Origin: Maylandia zebra
Taxonomy: Eukaryota > Chordata > Actinopteri > Cichliformes > Cichlidae
DNA: 64,000 bases
NCBI RefSeq assembly: GCF_041146795.1
Contig: NC_135183.1
Coordinates: 14,298,840-14,362,839 of the forward strand
Direction of reading: 5' to 3'
The first letter of the stretch is position 1. Every line of letters starts with the position of its first letter. The notes beneath the pieces are model-generated. The model was not told where the DNA came from and did not search any database. It was given only the letters and a program-made list of their open reading frames with translations. This document shows, piece by piece, positions 34,001-50,535 of the stretch. The position numbers and the translations under genes are program-made.

Positions 34001-37000
34001 AAAATGGATGCATCATATTATGATTTTTTGCTAATTGTTTCACTGTTTTTATAGCTGTATTTATCACAATACAAACAACGTTGAAGTTAAACTTATCAAA
34101 TGTCAGTAGTAGATTTTTTTTTTTTAGCAATTTCAGATTTTTGTGTGTGTCTGTCTGTCTGTCTGTCTGTCTCACACAGGGTCATGTGATGGCCAAGAGG
34201 ATATTTGACACCTACTCTCCCCATGAGGATGAAGCCATGATCCTGTTCCTCAATATGGTGACTCGTGGTCGAATCCTCATCTTTACCATAAAGGTCAGGA
34301 GCTTCTAACTATCTGAGGAGTGAAGGGGATATTCATGTTCCAGTCATAAACCATACCTGTAACTGTGTTTTTTGGGGGCTTATTTGTCCTGCAGGATGAG
34401 GGCACATTCCACTTGAAAGATGCTGCTAAGAACCTGCTCAAGAGTCTGGGCAGCCAGGTGTCCCTCAATCTGAGCTGGAGAGACATGTGGACTCTAGTGG
34501 TGAAGAAAGGAGGTAGAAAAGCAGACCTTCATTTTTAACAATGACATTGAGGACAGCCATTATACAGAGCTTCACTAAATCGATCAGTCACAAAACATCT
34601 GAGGAGCTGGGGAGAATTATGATTGGTTGTTTAGAAACATTAAGAAGATTTGATTATGAGATTTCACAAAGTCAGCCCAAAGTGCACCATTTTATCGTGG
34701 ATTGACATATGAGTTTTATTTTATTTTTATTTTTTTTTAACTAGAATCAGCCTAGATTGTTTTCAGGGCCACTACAACTTTACTGTGTATGACTGAAAGA
34801 AAGACTTTTTTTGTTCTACATATTCACATTTGTGTCTTGACCTTTGTGCTTGAGGTGTTGTCACTAATGGCTAAACACTTTTTCTTAGGCTGAAATTAAT
34901 CATCTTTGATTTACAAGAAACAAAACAGATGGATATATTGTCTGTGCAGTTTTTCATCACTATTTTCTACATAAACTTGGATTTTGTTGAGAAGTTATCA
35001 GTGTAAACCATAAATAAGGCATCTTTGATCAAATAAATCAGTCAGTAGGGGGGAAGAGACAAAAGGAAAAACAAGAGTTTATACTTGCCCTGAGATTACC
35101 TCTCTTGACTTGATGTTGTTTTTGTGTTCAGGTCAGGTTTATGGAGAGAAGCATTCAAAGTCTCCAGCTCTGTCTACCTGGGGAGACCCAGTGCTGCTCA
35201 AGACTGAAGTGCAACTTACTGCCTCTGAAGGTAAGAGCCAGTTTTAGCATGCTTGACAAAGGGTGAAATATTTAAACTTGATTCCCCTCTCGTGCACAAA
35301 ATGTTATAAAAAAACGAAAAGACTTGTAGCTTTTTTTTATGAATAATCTTTTGAAAGTGCGATGACATGCAGTAAAAGTTGGGTCCTTGAGAAAAAAGTC
35401 AAAGTTGGGGATTTGCTTCTCCTTATATTAAGATGTTTTAGTCCCGGCGGTGTAGGGACCAGATGGGTTAAAAGTTTGAGACAAAGACTGTATATGAATG
35501 ATGGTTGAATTCACCGGTAGTTTTGGATTTCACATTTTGTAGGTTTAGCATGAGCATTTTGGCCACAGGTGGGGAAACTGTAAAATGTAAATTTAAAAAA
35601 AGATGATGATTTGAAGGTCTCAAACACATTTTATGCACAAAATAACACAAATGTTAAAACTGAGAAAAAATATTAGTTCAAACCAGTTGCTGAACTTTGG
35701 GGAGAGGAAAGTTGCTCATTCTTGTTTAATACAAGAGCCGAGCTGCTCAAAAGTCTTGTGTCATCTTTGTTGTATTTTTCATTTCATCATGTGTCAAATA
35801 TTTTTAACTAATTAAAGGTCTCGGCTCCAGGCAGGCCAGTTCAACACCTATAATTCTGACCAATGTATTTTGCGGTTTAGCATTGTCTTGCTGAAATAGG
35901 CCTCACATGGAAAAAAAACGTGTTCTCTTTGAGAGCATATGTTGCTCTAAAAGCTGTGTACACATTTTAGCATTAATAGCGCCTTTTCAGATGTGCAAGT
36001 TGCCAGTTCTAATGCACCCATCTATATACCATCAGAGATGCAGGCTTTTGGACTGAGTGCTGATAACAAGCAGGATGGTCCCAGTTCTTTTTAATCCAGA
36101 GAATGCAACGGCAGCCATGTTTGCAAATAATAATTTAACATTTGGATTTGTCTGACAAGAGAATAGTTTCCCACTCTGCCTCAGTCATTTTACGTGAGCT
36201 TTGGCTCAGAGCAGAACACAGTATTCCTGGATCATGTTCATATACATCTTCCTCTTTTGCATGATAGAGCTTTAAGCTGTATTTATGGATGACACAGATG
36301 CAAGTTTGCCTCTCAAACATGTTCTTTTCAGTCATGTTGCTGGCCTGTTGACAGTTAACCTAATGTATTGCAACATGTTCCGCCTGCTCTATCTTTTTAG
36401 TATTATTTACTTCTTCAGCCTTTTTCCCCACCCCAACTTTTTTGGTGATATAGAAATCGGAATACTTTATGAATCGTCTGTGAAGGTTCTCAGTCATCCA
36501 GGTCATCGTAGTCAAAGGAGCTTGCAAAGAAAAGCGTCTGGACTTCTTTAAGTTGCTTGAAGACGTTTCACCTCTCATCCGAGAAGCTTCTGGTGTGGGT
36601 CCCAATCAGCCAGAGTTTCGGGTGTGTTCATTGGCTCAACTCTGGCTGATTGGGACCCACACCCAGTTTCACACCTTGGCTCAGGCGATTAGAGGATCAT
36701 CAGGGGGTCCTTTTGTCCCTCTGTGGGGGGTTTCTCCCACTAGGTTTATATCTGGGACTCTCCACCATTTGACCTTAGAACTGAAGAAGCTTCTCGGATG
36801 AGAGGTGAAACGTCTTCAAGCAACTTAAAGAAGTCCAGACGCTTTTCTTTGCAAGCTCCTTTGACTTTATGAACCCATAAGAGAATAAAGTTCAAAATAA
36901 TTTTATATGTTACAAAAAACTGTAAAATAATTTGGGATGTGTTCTTATGTTCTGCAGAGGCAGAGTGCCACTGGGCAGACACGGAGCTGAACAGGAGGAG

Positions 37001-38123
37001 GAAACTCTTCTGCAGCAAGGTGGAAGGATACGGCAGCATCTGCAGCTGCAAAGATCCGGCACCCGTAGAGTTTAATCCTGACCCTGTAAGACATGTAACA
37101 GACACGACTCTTTAGTTTCACCATGTTTTTCCTGCGTGGGGAAGCACAGGAATGCCAAGCTGTAAGGAGGGAGTAATGTCCTTGCATCAGTCAATGATAT
37201 TTATTTATTTTGCTATAATTTGTATGGTTTTTTTGGTCTTGGATGAAGACAGAATCCCACAGAAGTGAGAGTAGCATTTGAGCGAGTAGTGAGGCACTGA
37301 GCACACTTGCTCGTATGTTTGAGTATGCTCAACTTCACTGTCTCGATGATACTTCCTGTGCTGCTCTGTAGTGAGCCCAGGATTTTGGCGTTAGTGCTCT
37401 TCAGGCTCAGTTAGAGTGACCCTCCAGTTTGCAATGGATCTCCACAACAGAACAGAACACACTGTCATCATCTGCAGTCCAAAATGGTGGAGCTGGAATT
37501 TGTCTGAGCATGTTGCGAGGGACTCAAGACAGTTGAATGACATAAGGGGCCTCCATCCGACAAACAAGCCCGAAGGATGCCACAGAACAGGAAGGACTGA
37601 GTTAGCTTAGAGTCCAGTAGTAAAACAACCACTTCTTAGACAGATGGAAAAATAAAGGTAAATTGACGAATTTACCTGGCCAGCTGTCCGAATACATGAG
37701 GCTGTATAGTCTATGTAAAGTGTCATTGTTAAAATGCTCATATACTTGGATTTAAGTAGTCAGGTGTATGCTTTACCGATTCTTGTCTTCTTGTCCACTA
37801 ATTTGAGTTTCTTGTGTGCAAGTATAGATTCAGTATGATCACATTTTTACTGTTTCGTCATTGCAGCTCCCCATCAATAATGTTTTCAATGTCCCAGTGG
37901 CCGTTATTGCAGGAAACAGACCTAACTATCTCTACCGGTAAGATCTGAAAAATACTCTTCTGTCATACAAGGAAGTAATAAATCTCTGTCAAAATATAAC
38001 TAAGTGTTTGGCTTTTTGTTGTTGTTTAGTATGCTGAGGTCACTTCTTTCAGCCCATGGTGTTAACCCACAGATGATCACAGTCTTCATTGATGGATATT
38101 ATGAGGTACCTTCATTATTATTA

Positions 38124-38155
<32 letters not shown>

Positions 38156-40423
38156 TGTTTATGTATGTATGTATTTATTTATTTTGATTGCTGCAGTTTA
38201 CTTCTGCCAGTGATTGGGGTGTACCTTTGCTGGTGTTAGGTCATGTGACTATCAAAGTCATACAATTTTAAGATCTTAATCAACACATCATATTTCAATA
38301 CCTTATTTTAAACAAATACAACAACCATAATTTTATTTGCAGAAGTCTTTATAGATAGTTTAGGTATCTATATATCTTTTTCCTTGTCAGAGACTTTGAA
38401 GTTATTGATAACTTTTTACACCTTGGCTGTAAGAGGCTGATGCGGATTTGGTGTTAACCTGCCGGGCAGGCAGCGTTGGCACCGAAGTTGTGAACGCGAT
38501 AACTCAAGTAACTCGTAGGAATTTGAAATTGATAATATTGGTGCTCCTAATAAAAATGTTGGATGAGTTTGAATCTCAGTGACCTCAACCTCAAGGTCAG
38601 AGGTCAAGTTTTTTTAGAAAGCCTTGTGAATGCAATAACTTGAAAACAAGGCTTTTGAAATTGATACTATCTCTAGGAGACGAAGGGGTACCACTGACCA
38701 CTGCCCCCCAATTTTAAATTTTTTAAAATTTTTTATTGGGAGTCTGTTTGACTTATAACGATCACGTGTGTTTTACCAAATGAATGAACTGAATCTATAA
38801 ATTATCTTGTTAAATGTTAAAAAAACTAATTAATCTCTACAGTGTATCCTCGTCATAATTACCACGAGAGTAGGATTAAACTGCATCCTTTGTGAGATTA
38901 AAAGAATTTAAACTAGAACTACAGAAATCTGTTTTTTGGATGTTTTTGTGTTTTCTCTTTAGGTTTCTATTTCTTTTAGAAACAGAATTGTCATTTCAGG
39001 TTATACTCACCACCTCAGTGGATTTTGTTCAGGGAAACAGTTTGCAAATTATTAAAGAATCTTTTTGTAGCTCTCAAACATCTGCCTTTTTGACTCAGGA
39101 GCCAATGGATGTTGTTGACCTGTTTGGACTGAAGGGAGTTCAACACACACCTATCAGCATCAAGAATGCCAGAGTGTCTCAGGTAAGCAACAGCTTCTCA
39201 TTCAAGGGTTAACACATAATTCAGAGCAGTACAAGCATAGATTTTAAAGAACCAATGTTTCCTTTACAGAAACGTTGAGCAGTGTTGTTATTAAATTATT
39301 CTTTGTTACTGTGAAACTCAAACATCTCTTTCCTCAATCACAGCACTACAAAGCGAGTCTGACAGCAACCTTCAATCTTCACCCAGTAAGGACCAACATC
39401 AAACACTCAGCTGTATCATGTTAATTCAGTTTGTTATAACTCTTATTTGAATTTTTCATCTTTTATAATAAGTGCATTGTACAGCCTCAATTTTACATTG
39501 CACTTCAGCATTTCTTTAATTAAGAAAAAAAATCATTTGGCACGTCCAAACAGAGGTTTCACAGTGCACACTCAGTTGCTCCAATTCATTTGTTTCTCTG
39601 ACCATCATAACTAACCTGCAACTTAACCAGAGGTAAACCCTCTAACATAAGTCTGAATTGTAACTGTATACATATAAATTTCTGCTTCCACTCAATATTA
39701 ATGAGACTTCTGAAACTCTTACTGTCAACACTGACATTATGATTTTATGCAGTGAACTCTGTGAATGCACTGTGGGTGTTTTAGTGTGTGCAGTTGCCTG
39801 GGGTAGAGTCTGTATGCACCATATGTATGCGCTCATTAGAGTTTGTTGTGTCTGTTTTATCTTTTCCCAGGATGCTAATTATGCCATTGTACTAGAAGAA
39901 GATCTTGATATATCCATTGACTTCTTCAGGTATTTCTTCCAGTCTACATTACCACTACTAAAAGCAGCCAGATGTCCATGTTAGTTCCAGAAAAGGGCTC
40001 TTACTGATTGATATCTAGTCACTCTCTACTGACAACTTTTTATGCAGCTGCTGTTTTTGGTTCTTAACCTGGTAGTCTCATTCTGTTAGACTCTACTCAT
40101 GCTTATGCTTATGGAAGCTGTGCTAAAAATTCTCCATTATTTCAGAGCAGAGTCCCTTTAAATTGATTTTACATTTAATGTTATTGTGAAGTTTATTTAA
40201 TTGCTTATGTATTACTTAATTACTTCAGTGTAGTAAGCTGTAAATGCTTTAAACTGCTGTTAAAAGTTCAAAATGTACGCCCCTTACACTTTTTCTTGCT
40301 TGGCTGATTGGTGACTCCCCCCTTGTATTGTCCTGAGCAGCCTGGAGATCAGGCTGGCTGGATGATGATTAGAATGAAGAATAGGCCTAAACAGAAGTTC
40401 ACGGTATTCCACCATCTTGAATT

Positions 40424-40507
<84 letters not shown>

Positions 40508-43500
40508 AGTGCCACACCCGCCAAGGAACAGACTCTGATTATTGGTGATTCAGCAACCATAATAGATTGTCTTCCAGGGGAAGATATCATACGGGATATC
40601 ATAGTGTGGCTCAAGCACGTTCATCATAGTTTAAACCCCTTGTTTTGCACAAGGGAATACGGCCTCCCGTCTGCAGCTAAACACTCCAGTAGCTTTTGTA
40701 ATAGCTTTAGCCCGGTCGGATTGGGCGGCAAAGGGCTGCTTAAATACCGCAAACTCCTCTGCTCCTCCACTTGGACCGCTAGCGCCGGCCATAACTATCG
40801 CTTGACAGACCCACCACGCGCACCATACACATACCTTTTTTCCTCCTTTTTCGGAATAACGTGCGTGCCGAACCGTGGAGTGGGTTCGGATTACGGATCA
40901 ACCGTGATCCGTTGCACCACTACATCTCTCTGTATAATTTGTGATCTCTGAGCTTCTGTACTGAGACGTTATTAAAATTACAGTAAAAACTGACAGTCCT
41001 ACACTTGTATCTTTGTCCTGGCTGCAGCGGCAGTGAAAGAACGCACCAAGGTGCACGACCGGTCAAAACGACATCAAACCAGCAACTTGCACCAGTACTC
41101 TAGTACTTCCATATGGGAGGGTGGGGATGTGAAGCAGAATCACGTCATAAGACACTTCAGGCCCATTGAATAGAACTCTGTATTTTCATTTTTAACCTTG
41201 GAGATGAACTCACAGTGCACTTTCTTGTGAAGGTTGCTTGTTTCAGTCCTCTCATAACAAAGCCACCTTTGGGTTTGAATGTAGGCACACATTAAAACTG
41301 GTGCTCAATCTCTTTCTCCAAGAGAAAGAGAGCTTGTGCATTAAATGAGATGCTTACTCTTAAGGACCCAAATGTATGCTAGGAATATGTGTCCAAACTG
41401 TGTGCTGTTGCTTTTGCAGCAAGCTGTGGTTTATAGTTAGCCACAATTTAATTAAGAAATGATGAGGAGAGAAAGTGGAAATACATCTTTATTTTTTTGT
41501 TAAAGGAACTTTCTGCATAGCATCCTCAGCTCTTCTGTGAAATTTTTAAAGATGTTTTTGATTCTATAATGTCAGCTGAGACGGCCCTTTAACACGCTGA
41601 CCTGCAAGATTCACCACCAGATGGCAGTAGAGGGCAGTGATAATAATGCTCTGCTCTGTTAGAACCTCTAGCCTTCCTTTGTTGGACAGGCTGTGCTTTG
41701 AACTGTGTGTTTGCTGCTGTGAAAGCTCCAGCTTCCCTCCTGGGCTGACCAATCTGTTTGAAGCTCTGACTTCAATAGTGGAGAAGAACTTGCGGCCATC
41801 ATCTGTGTTTGCGCCAGTTTGCTTTTGAGCTTCAAGCTTTCAGTTAGAGAGCAGTGAAATTAAAGCTTGGTTCTATTGACAAAAACAAGCCTGTTATTTC
41901 TTCTTTATGTCCAATAGTTGTAGTTTCTTGAAGGAATATCTACAAGTCCAGTTCAGAAGCTCCCCGTGTCAGCTGTCAATCACAGTGACCACTTGCTATG
42001 AAAGGTCTGGTAGAAAAGCTCAGTGTAATCTGTTGAAGTACCAGAAAAATGTTCCTGTTCAGTGATCAGACGTCTGTATGTTCGGGTCTTCTGTTTAGAT
42101 CAAAGTTTTCTTCATGTTTTTTTGTTTTGTTTTTTTTCTAAAATCATAACTGCAAACTAGACCCCTTTTTATATTCAGTCTATTGTCAAAAAACGGTTAC
42201 ATTATCAATATTTTCTGTTTCTGTAGCTTTCTGAGTCAGACCATCCACCTGCTGGATGAGGATGACAGCCTGTACTGTATTTCAGCCTGGAACGACCAGG
42301 TGAGTGCTGACTATCATCTGTATTCCTTATTTTCACACTTAAGTGACTTCACTATTTGACTTCTCTAAGCCTGCTTTTCATGAACATTGTCCCGCCAGTC
42401 TTTGTTATGTAGATGATAACACTCCCCTATATGTGGTGTTGATCAGGGCTATGAGCACACAGCAGAGGACCCGGCCCTGCTCTACAGGGTGGAGAGTATG
42501 CCCGGCCTGGGCTGGGTGCTGAAGAAAAGCCTCTACAAAGATGAGCTGGAGCCAAAATGGCCTACACCCGAAAAGGTGCTTGAAGTTGTCTTTTCTTTTG
42601 TTGTGATATTTATCACCGATTGATTCTTCCAGTGGTCATAAATAGATATGTGAAGTGAATAATCTTCAATAACTTTTAATTATAAATAAAGTTTGTCATT
42701 TAGAAAAGTGATTAAAAGGAGCTGCATGAAAGGATTTTTAATATATTGTGTTGTTGATTTTATTGTCATGTTGTAATTCTAAAAATCTTGAATAATATCT
42801 ATGTAGCCCTTAAAAAGAATAGTGTCTAGCTGACAAGTAAAAACAAATGCAGGAACACGCTGTGCATGCATGTGAGGCCGTGGCGAAAAGATCGTGACTA
42901 AGTGCGTGCCTGCGCTCTTTCTGGCTTGTAGCTGTGGGACTGGGACATGTGGATGCGAATGCCAGAGCAGAGGAAAGGCCGAGAGTGTATCATCCCTGAT
43001 GTATCCCGCTCCTACCACTTTGGTATCATCGGCCTCAACATGAATGGCTATTTTCACGTAAGATCTGAAAGGAAAATGCTTTTTGTTATCAGCTTTTCAT
43101 TTGTGTATTCCTGACACAAAGCGACAGGTCTGAAGGCAGCACTAGAGCAGTTAAGTCAGCTGTATCTTTTTAGCCCGCTGTTAAAGATTGCTGTTTTTGT
43201 CTTATCGTGTCACATAGGAGGTATATTTCAAAAAGCACAAGTTCAACACTGTTCCCAATGTACAGCTGAAGAACGTGGGCAGGTGTGTACAGCCATGTGA
43301 TTAAATGCTATTGTTTTTTTGTAAGTAATCTGGCTACATGGTGACAGACTTGGTTTTAATTGGTCTTCACAGCTTGAAGAAAGATGCTTATGAAGTTGAG
43401 ATCCAGAACCTGCTGAAGTGAGTACAAACTCTGGCATCACTCAGCGTGTTTGCTTATGGTTGTTGTAAACCACAAAAAGTAAATTTTGTGTGTGTGTGTG

Positions 43501-45514
43501 TGATATTCCAGAGAGGCAGAGGTGCTAGACCACACCAAAAACCCATGTGAGGACTCATTCCTACCTGACTCTGAGGGGAAGATCTACATCATGTTCATTA
43601 AGATGGAGTCTGAAACAGACACATCCACTTGGACTGAGCTTGCCAAGGTGGTCATATTTACATAAGTGGTCTTGCTTGTGATTTTTACAGGCAGTGATTT
43701 AAGCCCTAATAAATTCAATCATGTCTCTTGTTTAGTGCCTGCACGTTTGGGATCTAGATGTTCGGGGATACCACAGAGGTCTATGGCGGCTCTTCAGAAA
43801 AAGGAACCATGTGTTGGTCGTGGCTGTTCCGATCTCCCCGTACTCGTAAGTAACTCTCAGATTATATGTAGCCCATACCTGTAATCTTTCTGGGAAAACA
43901 AGAAAGTCAGAGATAGAGACATGGAAATCATATGACCATTATCTGATGGTTTACAGCAGTTGCACCCTAAAGCAGTGTGAAACAAGATGAAACATTTTCA
44001 CAGCCCTAAGAGGAAACCGTAAAAGATCCTGTTTATTACCTAAGAGCAGCTTCTGTTTGTTAGAGCAGCAGGTTCTGTGTGACGGCCTGTAAATGCAGAA
44101 CAGAAAATGGAGATGGAGAGGGATGCAAACAGCAGAGATGTGGCCTGGTTGTTACATGAATAATTCAGGGTTTTCAACACAGTGGAAACACAGGCAAACA
44201 ATGACCTTTTACGTGACAGGAAAGGGAGAAAGGAAAAGTTTCAGGTACTTTGGATAGATAAAGGGCTATGCAAATAACTTATGCAATCTAAACAAAATAT
44301 TGTCTCTGTTTGCTGCCTGCCTATGAAATCAGGCAGTCAGTCTGCTATCACCTGCAGTCTTCTGTTGGAATGGATGTATTCAGGTCCAGGTCTCAAGTGT
44401 TTGGCAGTCCAGCACACATTCTGTTACACAGTTGGTATTTAGCTTTGAAATGCTTAGAAGGTGCATTCTCCTAATATGTAGGCTAAAGTTTTAGCCCTAT
44501 TGTTGATATTTTGGTGAGATGCTGCATCTTTCACTTGTTTATAGTTAGATTGATTCTCATAGCAACACAAGGAGCAGATTTATTAATTGTAAACATGATT
44601 AAGTGAAGGATCTAAGAGTTCATGTGGGAGGTACTGGTTACAACTGGTGCTTTTAATGAGAAGAGCATTTCAGGAAGGCAGACTATTGAAACACTCCTGA
44701 GTACCCTGGCTCATTTCTTTTAAAGAGGTACCTTGTTGGAGGGGAGGGAATAATTCATAAATAATTAATTAGCACCAATATTTGAAGAAAATGTTTGATT
44801 TCCTTCCATTGCCCATAAACTTAATTTATATAATTATATAAAGGTTATATAAACTCCACCTCAAGACATGATGTGAATACGATAGGATACAAAGAAGCAA
44901 AGTCACTCCTGCTGCACTGTGCCAGTCATCAGAGGGAGAAAGGGAATTTATTTCAAAAGTAATATGATAACTCCTGTGATTGTTTACACTTCCTTTCTTC
45001 AACCATCCAATTGTTTTTGTTTTATAAAACTTTATTTCAGTAAAATAACTTTAAGCCCTTTAACAGAATCTCTAGTTGGAGTGAGAATTTTTACCCTGTT
45101 TTTGCATTAATTACTGATTTACTGATAATGTTTCCTATCAATATATGTTTTCTTTGTCAGTGACCACAAGAGACAAAAATCACCATGGTTGATTAATCTG
45201 CTTCAGATTCACAACAACCAGAACAGCCAACTACAGTTGCATTCTTAAAGTCTTTTGCTTTTAATTCTCATTTTAATAACCATCTTGGGTAAATTCACAC
45301 CAGATAAAAAAAACAATTTGCCTTAATTCACTTGTATTTCTGTGTAGGTTCTCTGATCTCTGCTTAATGTTATCATCGCTCCACTTCCTTTTTTGTAACC
45401 TCATGTGTACTCTCTTATTTTATTCTGATCAGTGTGAGGAAACCAGCGAATGTCACTCCCATTCATTTAGAGCCTCCTCCTAAAGAAGAGGGAGCACCGG
45501 TGGAGCAGATGTAG
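28015..45514 (+). CDS. pomgnt1: protein O-linked-mannose beta-1,2-N-acetylglucosaminyltransferase 1
   Basis: 21 coding exons with matching phases: 28015-28134, 28953-29055, 33045-33160, 33826-33891, 34180-34293, 34395-34512, 35132-35230, 36958-37085, 37867-37937, 38030-38105, 39099-39182, 39344-39385, 39871-39929, 42227-42299, 42447-42575, 42932-43057, 43218-43282, 43373-43417, 43512-43647, 43736-43845, 45433-45514. The product is 653 residues (human 660). It is a type II Golgi enzyme: short cytosolic tail, membrane anchor about 41-60 ([19 protein letters not shown]), stem/carbohydrate-binding domain from about 93 ([20 protein letters not shown]), and a GT13 catalytic domain with [20 protein letters not shown] and the metal-binding acidic motif E-D-L-D at 389-392. 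Family function: transfers GlcNAc to O-mannose on alpha-dystroglycan; human loss causes muscle-eye-brain disease. There are no stops or frameshifts. The (AC)n tract starts 10 bp after the stop. Confidence 0.97.
28430..28625 (-). pseudogene. Tc1-like transposase C-terminal relic (pomgnt1 intron 1)
   Basis: Minus-strand reading gives, with stops, the recognisable tail of a Tc1 transposase: a trace of W-D-A-V-E-W-E-I, then [15 protein letters not shown] sequence where family members read [13 protein letters not shown], and a [14 protein letters not shown] remnant. It is clearly related by nucleotide pattern but is decayed beyond use. Confidence 0.5.
30006..30655. repeat. about 165-bp internal duplication in the hAT 3' region
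   Basis: 30,006-30,170 and 30,490-30,655 are diverged copies (AAATAAAAGCTAT(G/T)CTATACC ... CTAGCACTTAGCTGC). They lie between the transposase stop and the left terminus and are separated by about 320 bp of unrelated sequence. Confidence 0.8.
30687..32684 (-). pseudogene. ZBED1-like hAT transposase with frameshifts
   Basis: Minus strand from ATG 32,684 ([20 protein letters not shown]). BED finger: [13 protein letters not shown], then a frameshift, then NAHLRRHHP. The pre-core block ([20 protein letters not shown]) leads to the catalytic core, with Asp in [12 protein letters not shown], another frameshift, and the second Asp in [20 protein letters not shown] follows, then a region with a T-tract (31,397-31,406) disrupting the frame, and finally the hAT carboxy-terminal dimerisation domain ([32 protein letters not shown]). 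At least three breaks are present, so it is inactive. Confidence 0.88.
34148..34172 (+). repeat. (CTGT)n microsatellite
   Basis: Six to seven CTGT units run up to the pyrimidine tract and acceptor of pomgnt1 exon 5, whose first base is 34,180. The repeat therefore provides much of that exon's polypyrimidine tract. Confidence 0.8.
35826..36330. mobile_element. unclassified transposon relic in pomgnt1 intron 7
   Basis: Carries blocks I recognise from a common fish DNA-element family (AGAGCATATGTTGCTC, AGCATTAATAGCGCCTTTTC, CCATCAGAGATGCAGGCTTT, GAGTGCTGATAACAAGCAGG). No intact frame; class not assigned. Confidence 0.45.
36511..36865. mobile_element. nested foldback element in pomgnt1 intron 7
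   Basis: Outer arms 36,511-36,591 and 36,785-36,865 are near-perfect 81-bp inverted repeats (GTCAAAGGAGCTTGCAAAGA ...). Inside sits a second inverted pair, 36,592-36,617 and 36,638-36,663 (GGTGTGGGTCCCAATCAGCC ...). The right arm ends 92 bp before exon 8 (36,958). No coding capacity. Confidence 0.85.
38113..38153 (+). repeat. (ATT)n microsatellite
   Basis: About 13 ATT units with one interruption, 8 bp into intron 10 of pomgnt1, directly after the donor. Confidence 0.85.
38400..38720. repeat. interspersed repeat in pomgnt1 intron 10
   Basis: Contains GACCTCAACCTCAAGGTCAG and two GCAATAACTTGAAAAC/GCGATAACTCAAGTAAC type sub-blocks, a motif set that recurs as a dispersed repeat in vertebrate DNA. 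No coding frame; class unknown. Confidence 0.35.
40425..40505 (+). repeat. compound poly(C)-(CA)n microsatellite
   Basis: 37 consecutive C followed by about 22 CA units in pomgnt1 intron 13. Confidence 0.95.
40540..40925. mobile_element. hAT 3'-end relic in pomgnt1 intron 13
   Basis: The right edge, reverse-complemented, reads TAGTGGTGCAACGGATCACG, a hAT-type terminus followed by a subterminal GATCCGTAATCC. No partner terminus or transposase was found, so only one end remains. Confidence 0.5.

Positions 45515-50535
<5,021 letters not shown>

Noticed and set aside
40284..40614. Frames rich in CVCVCV and GGGG or PPPP and HTHT
   Set aside because: Translations of the poly(C)-(CA)n microsatellite, not proteins.
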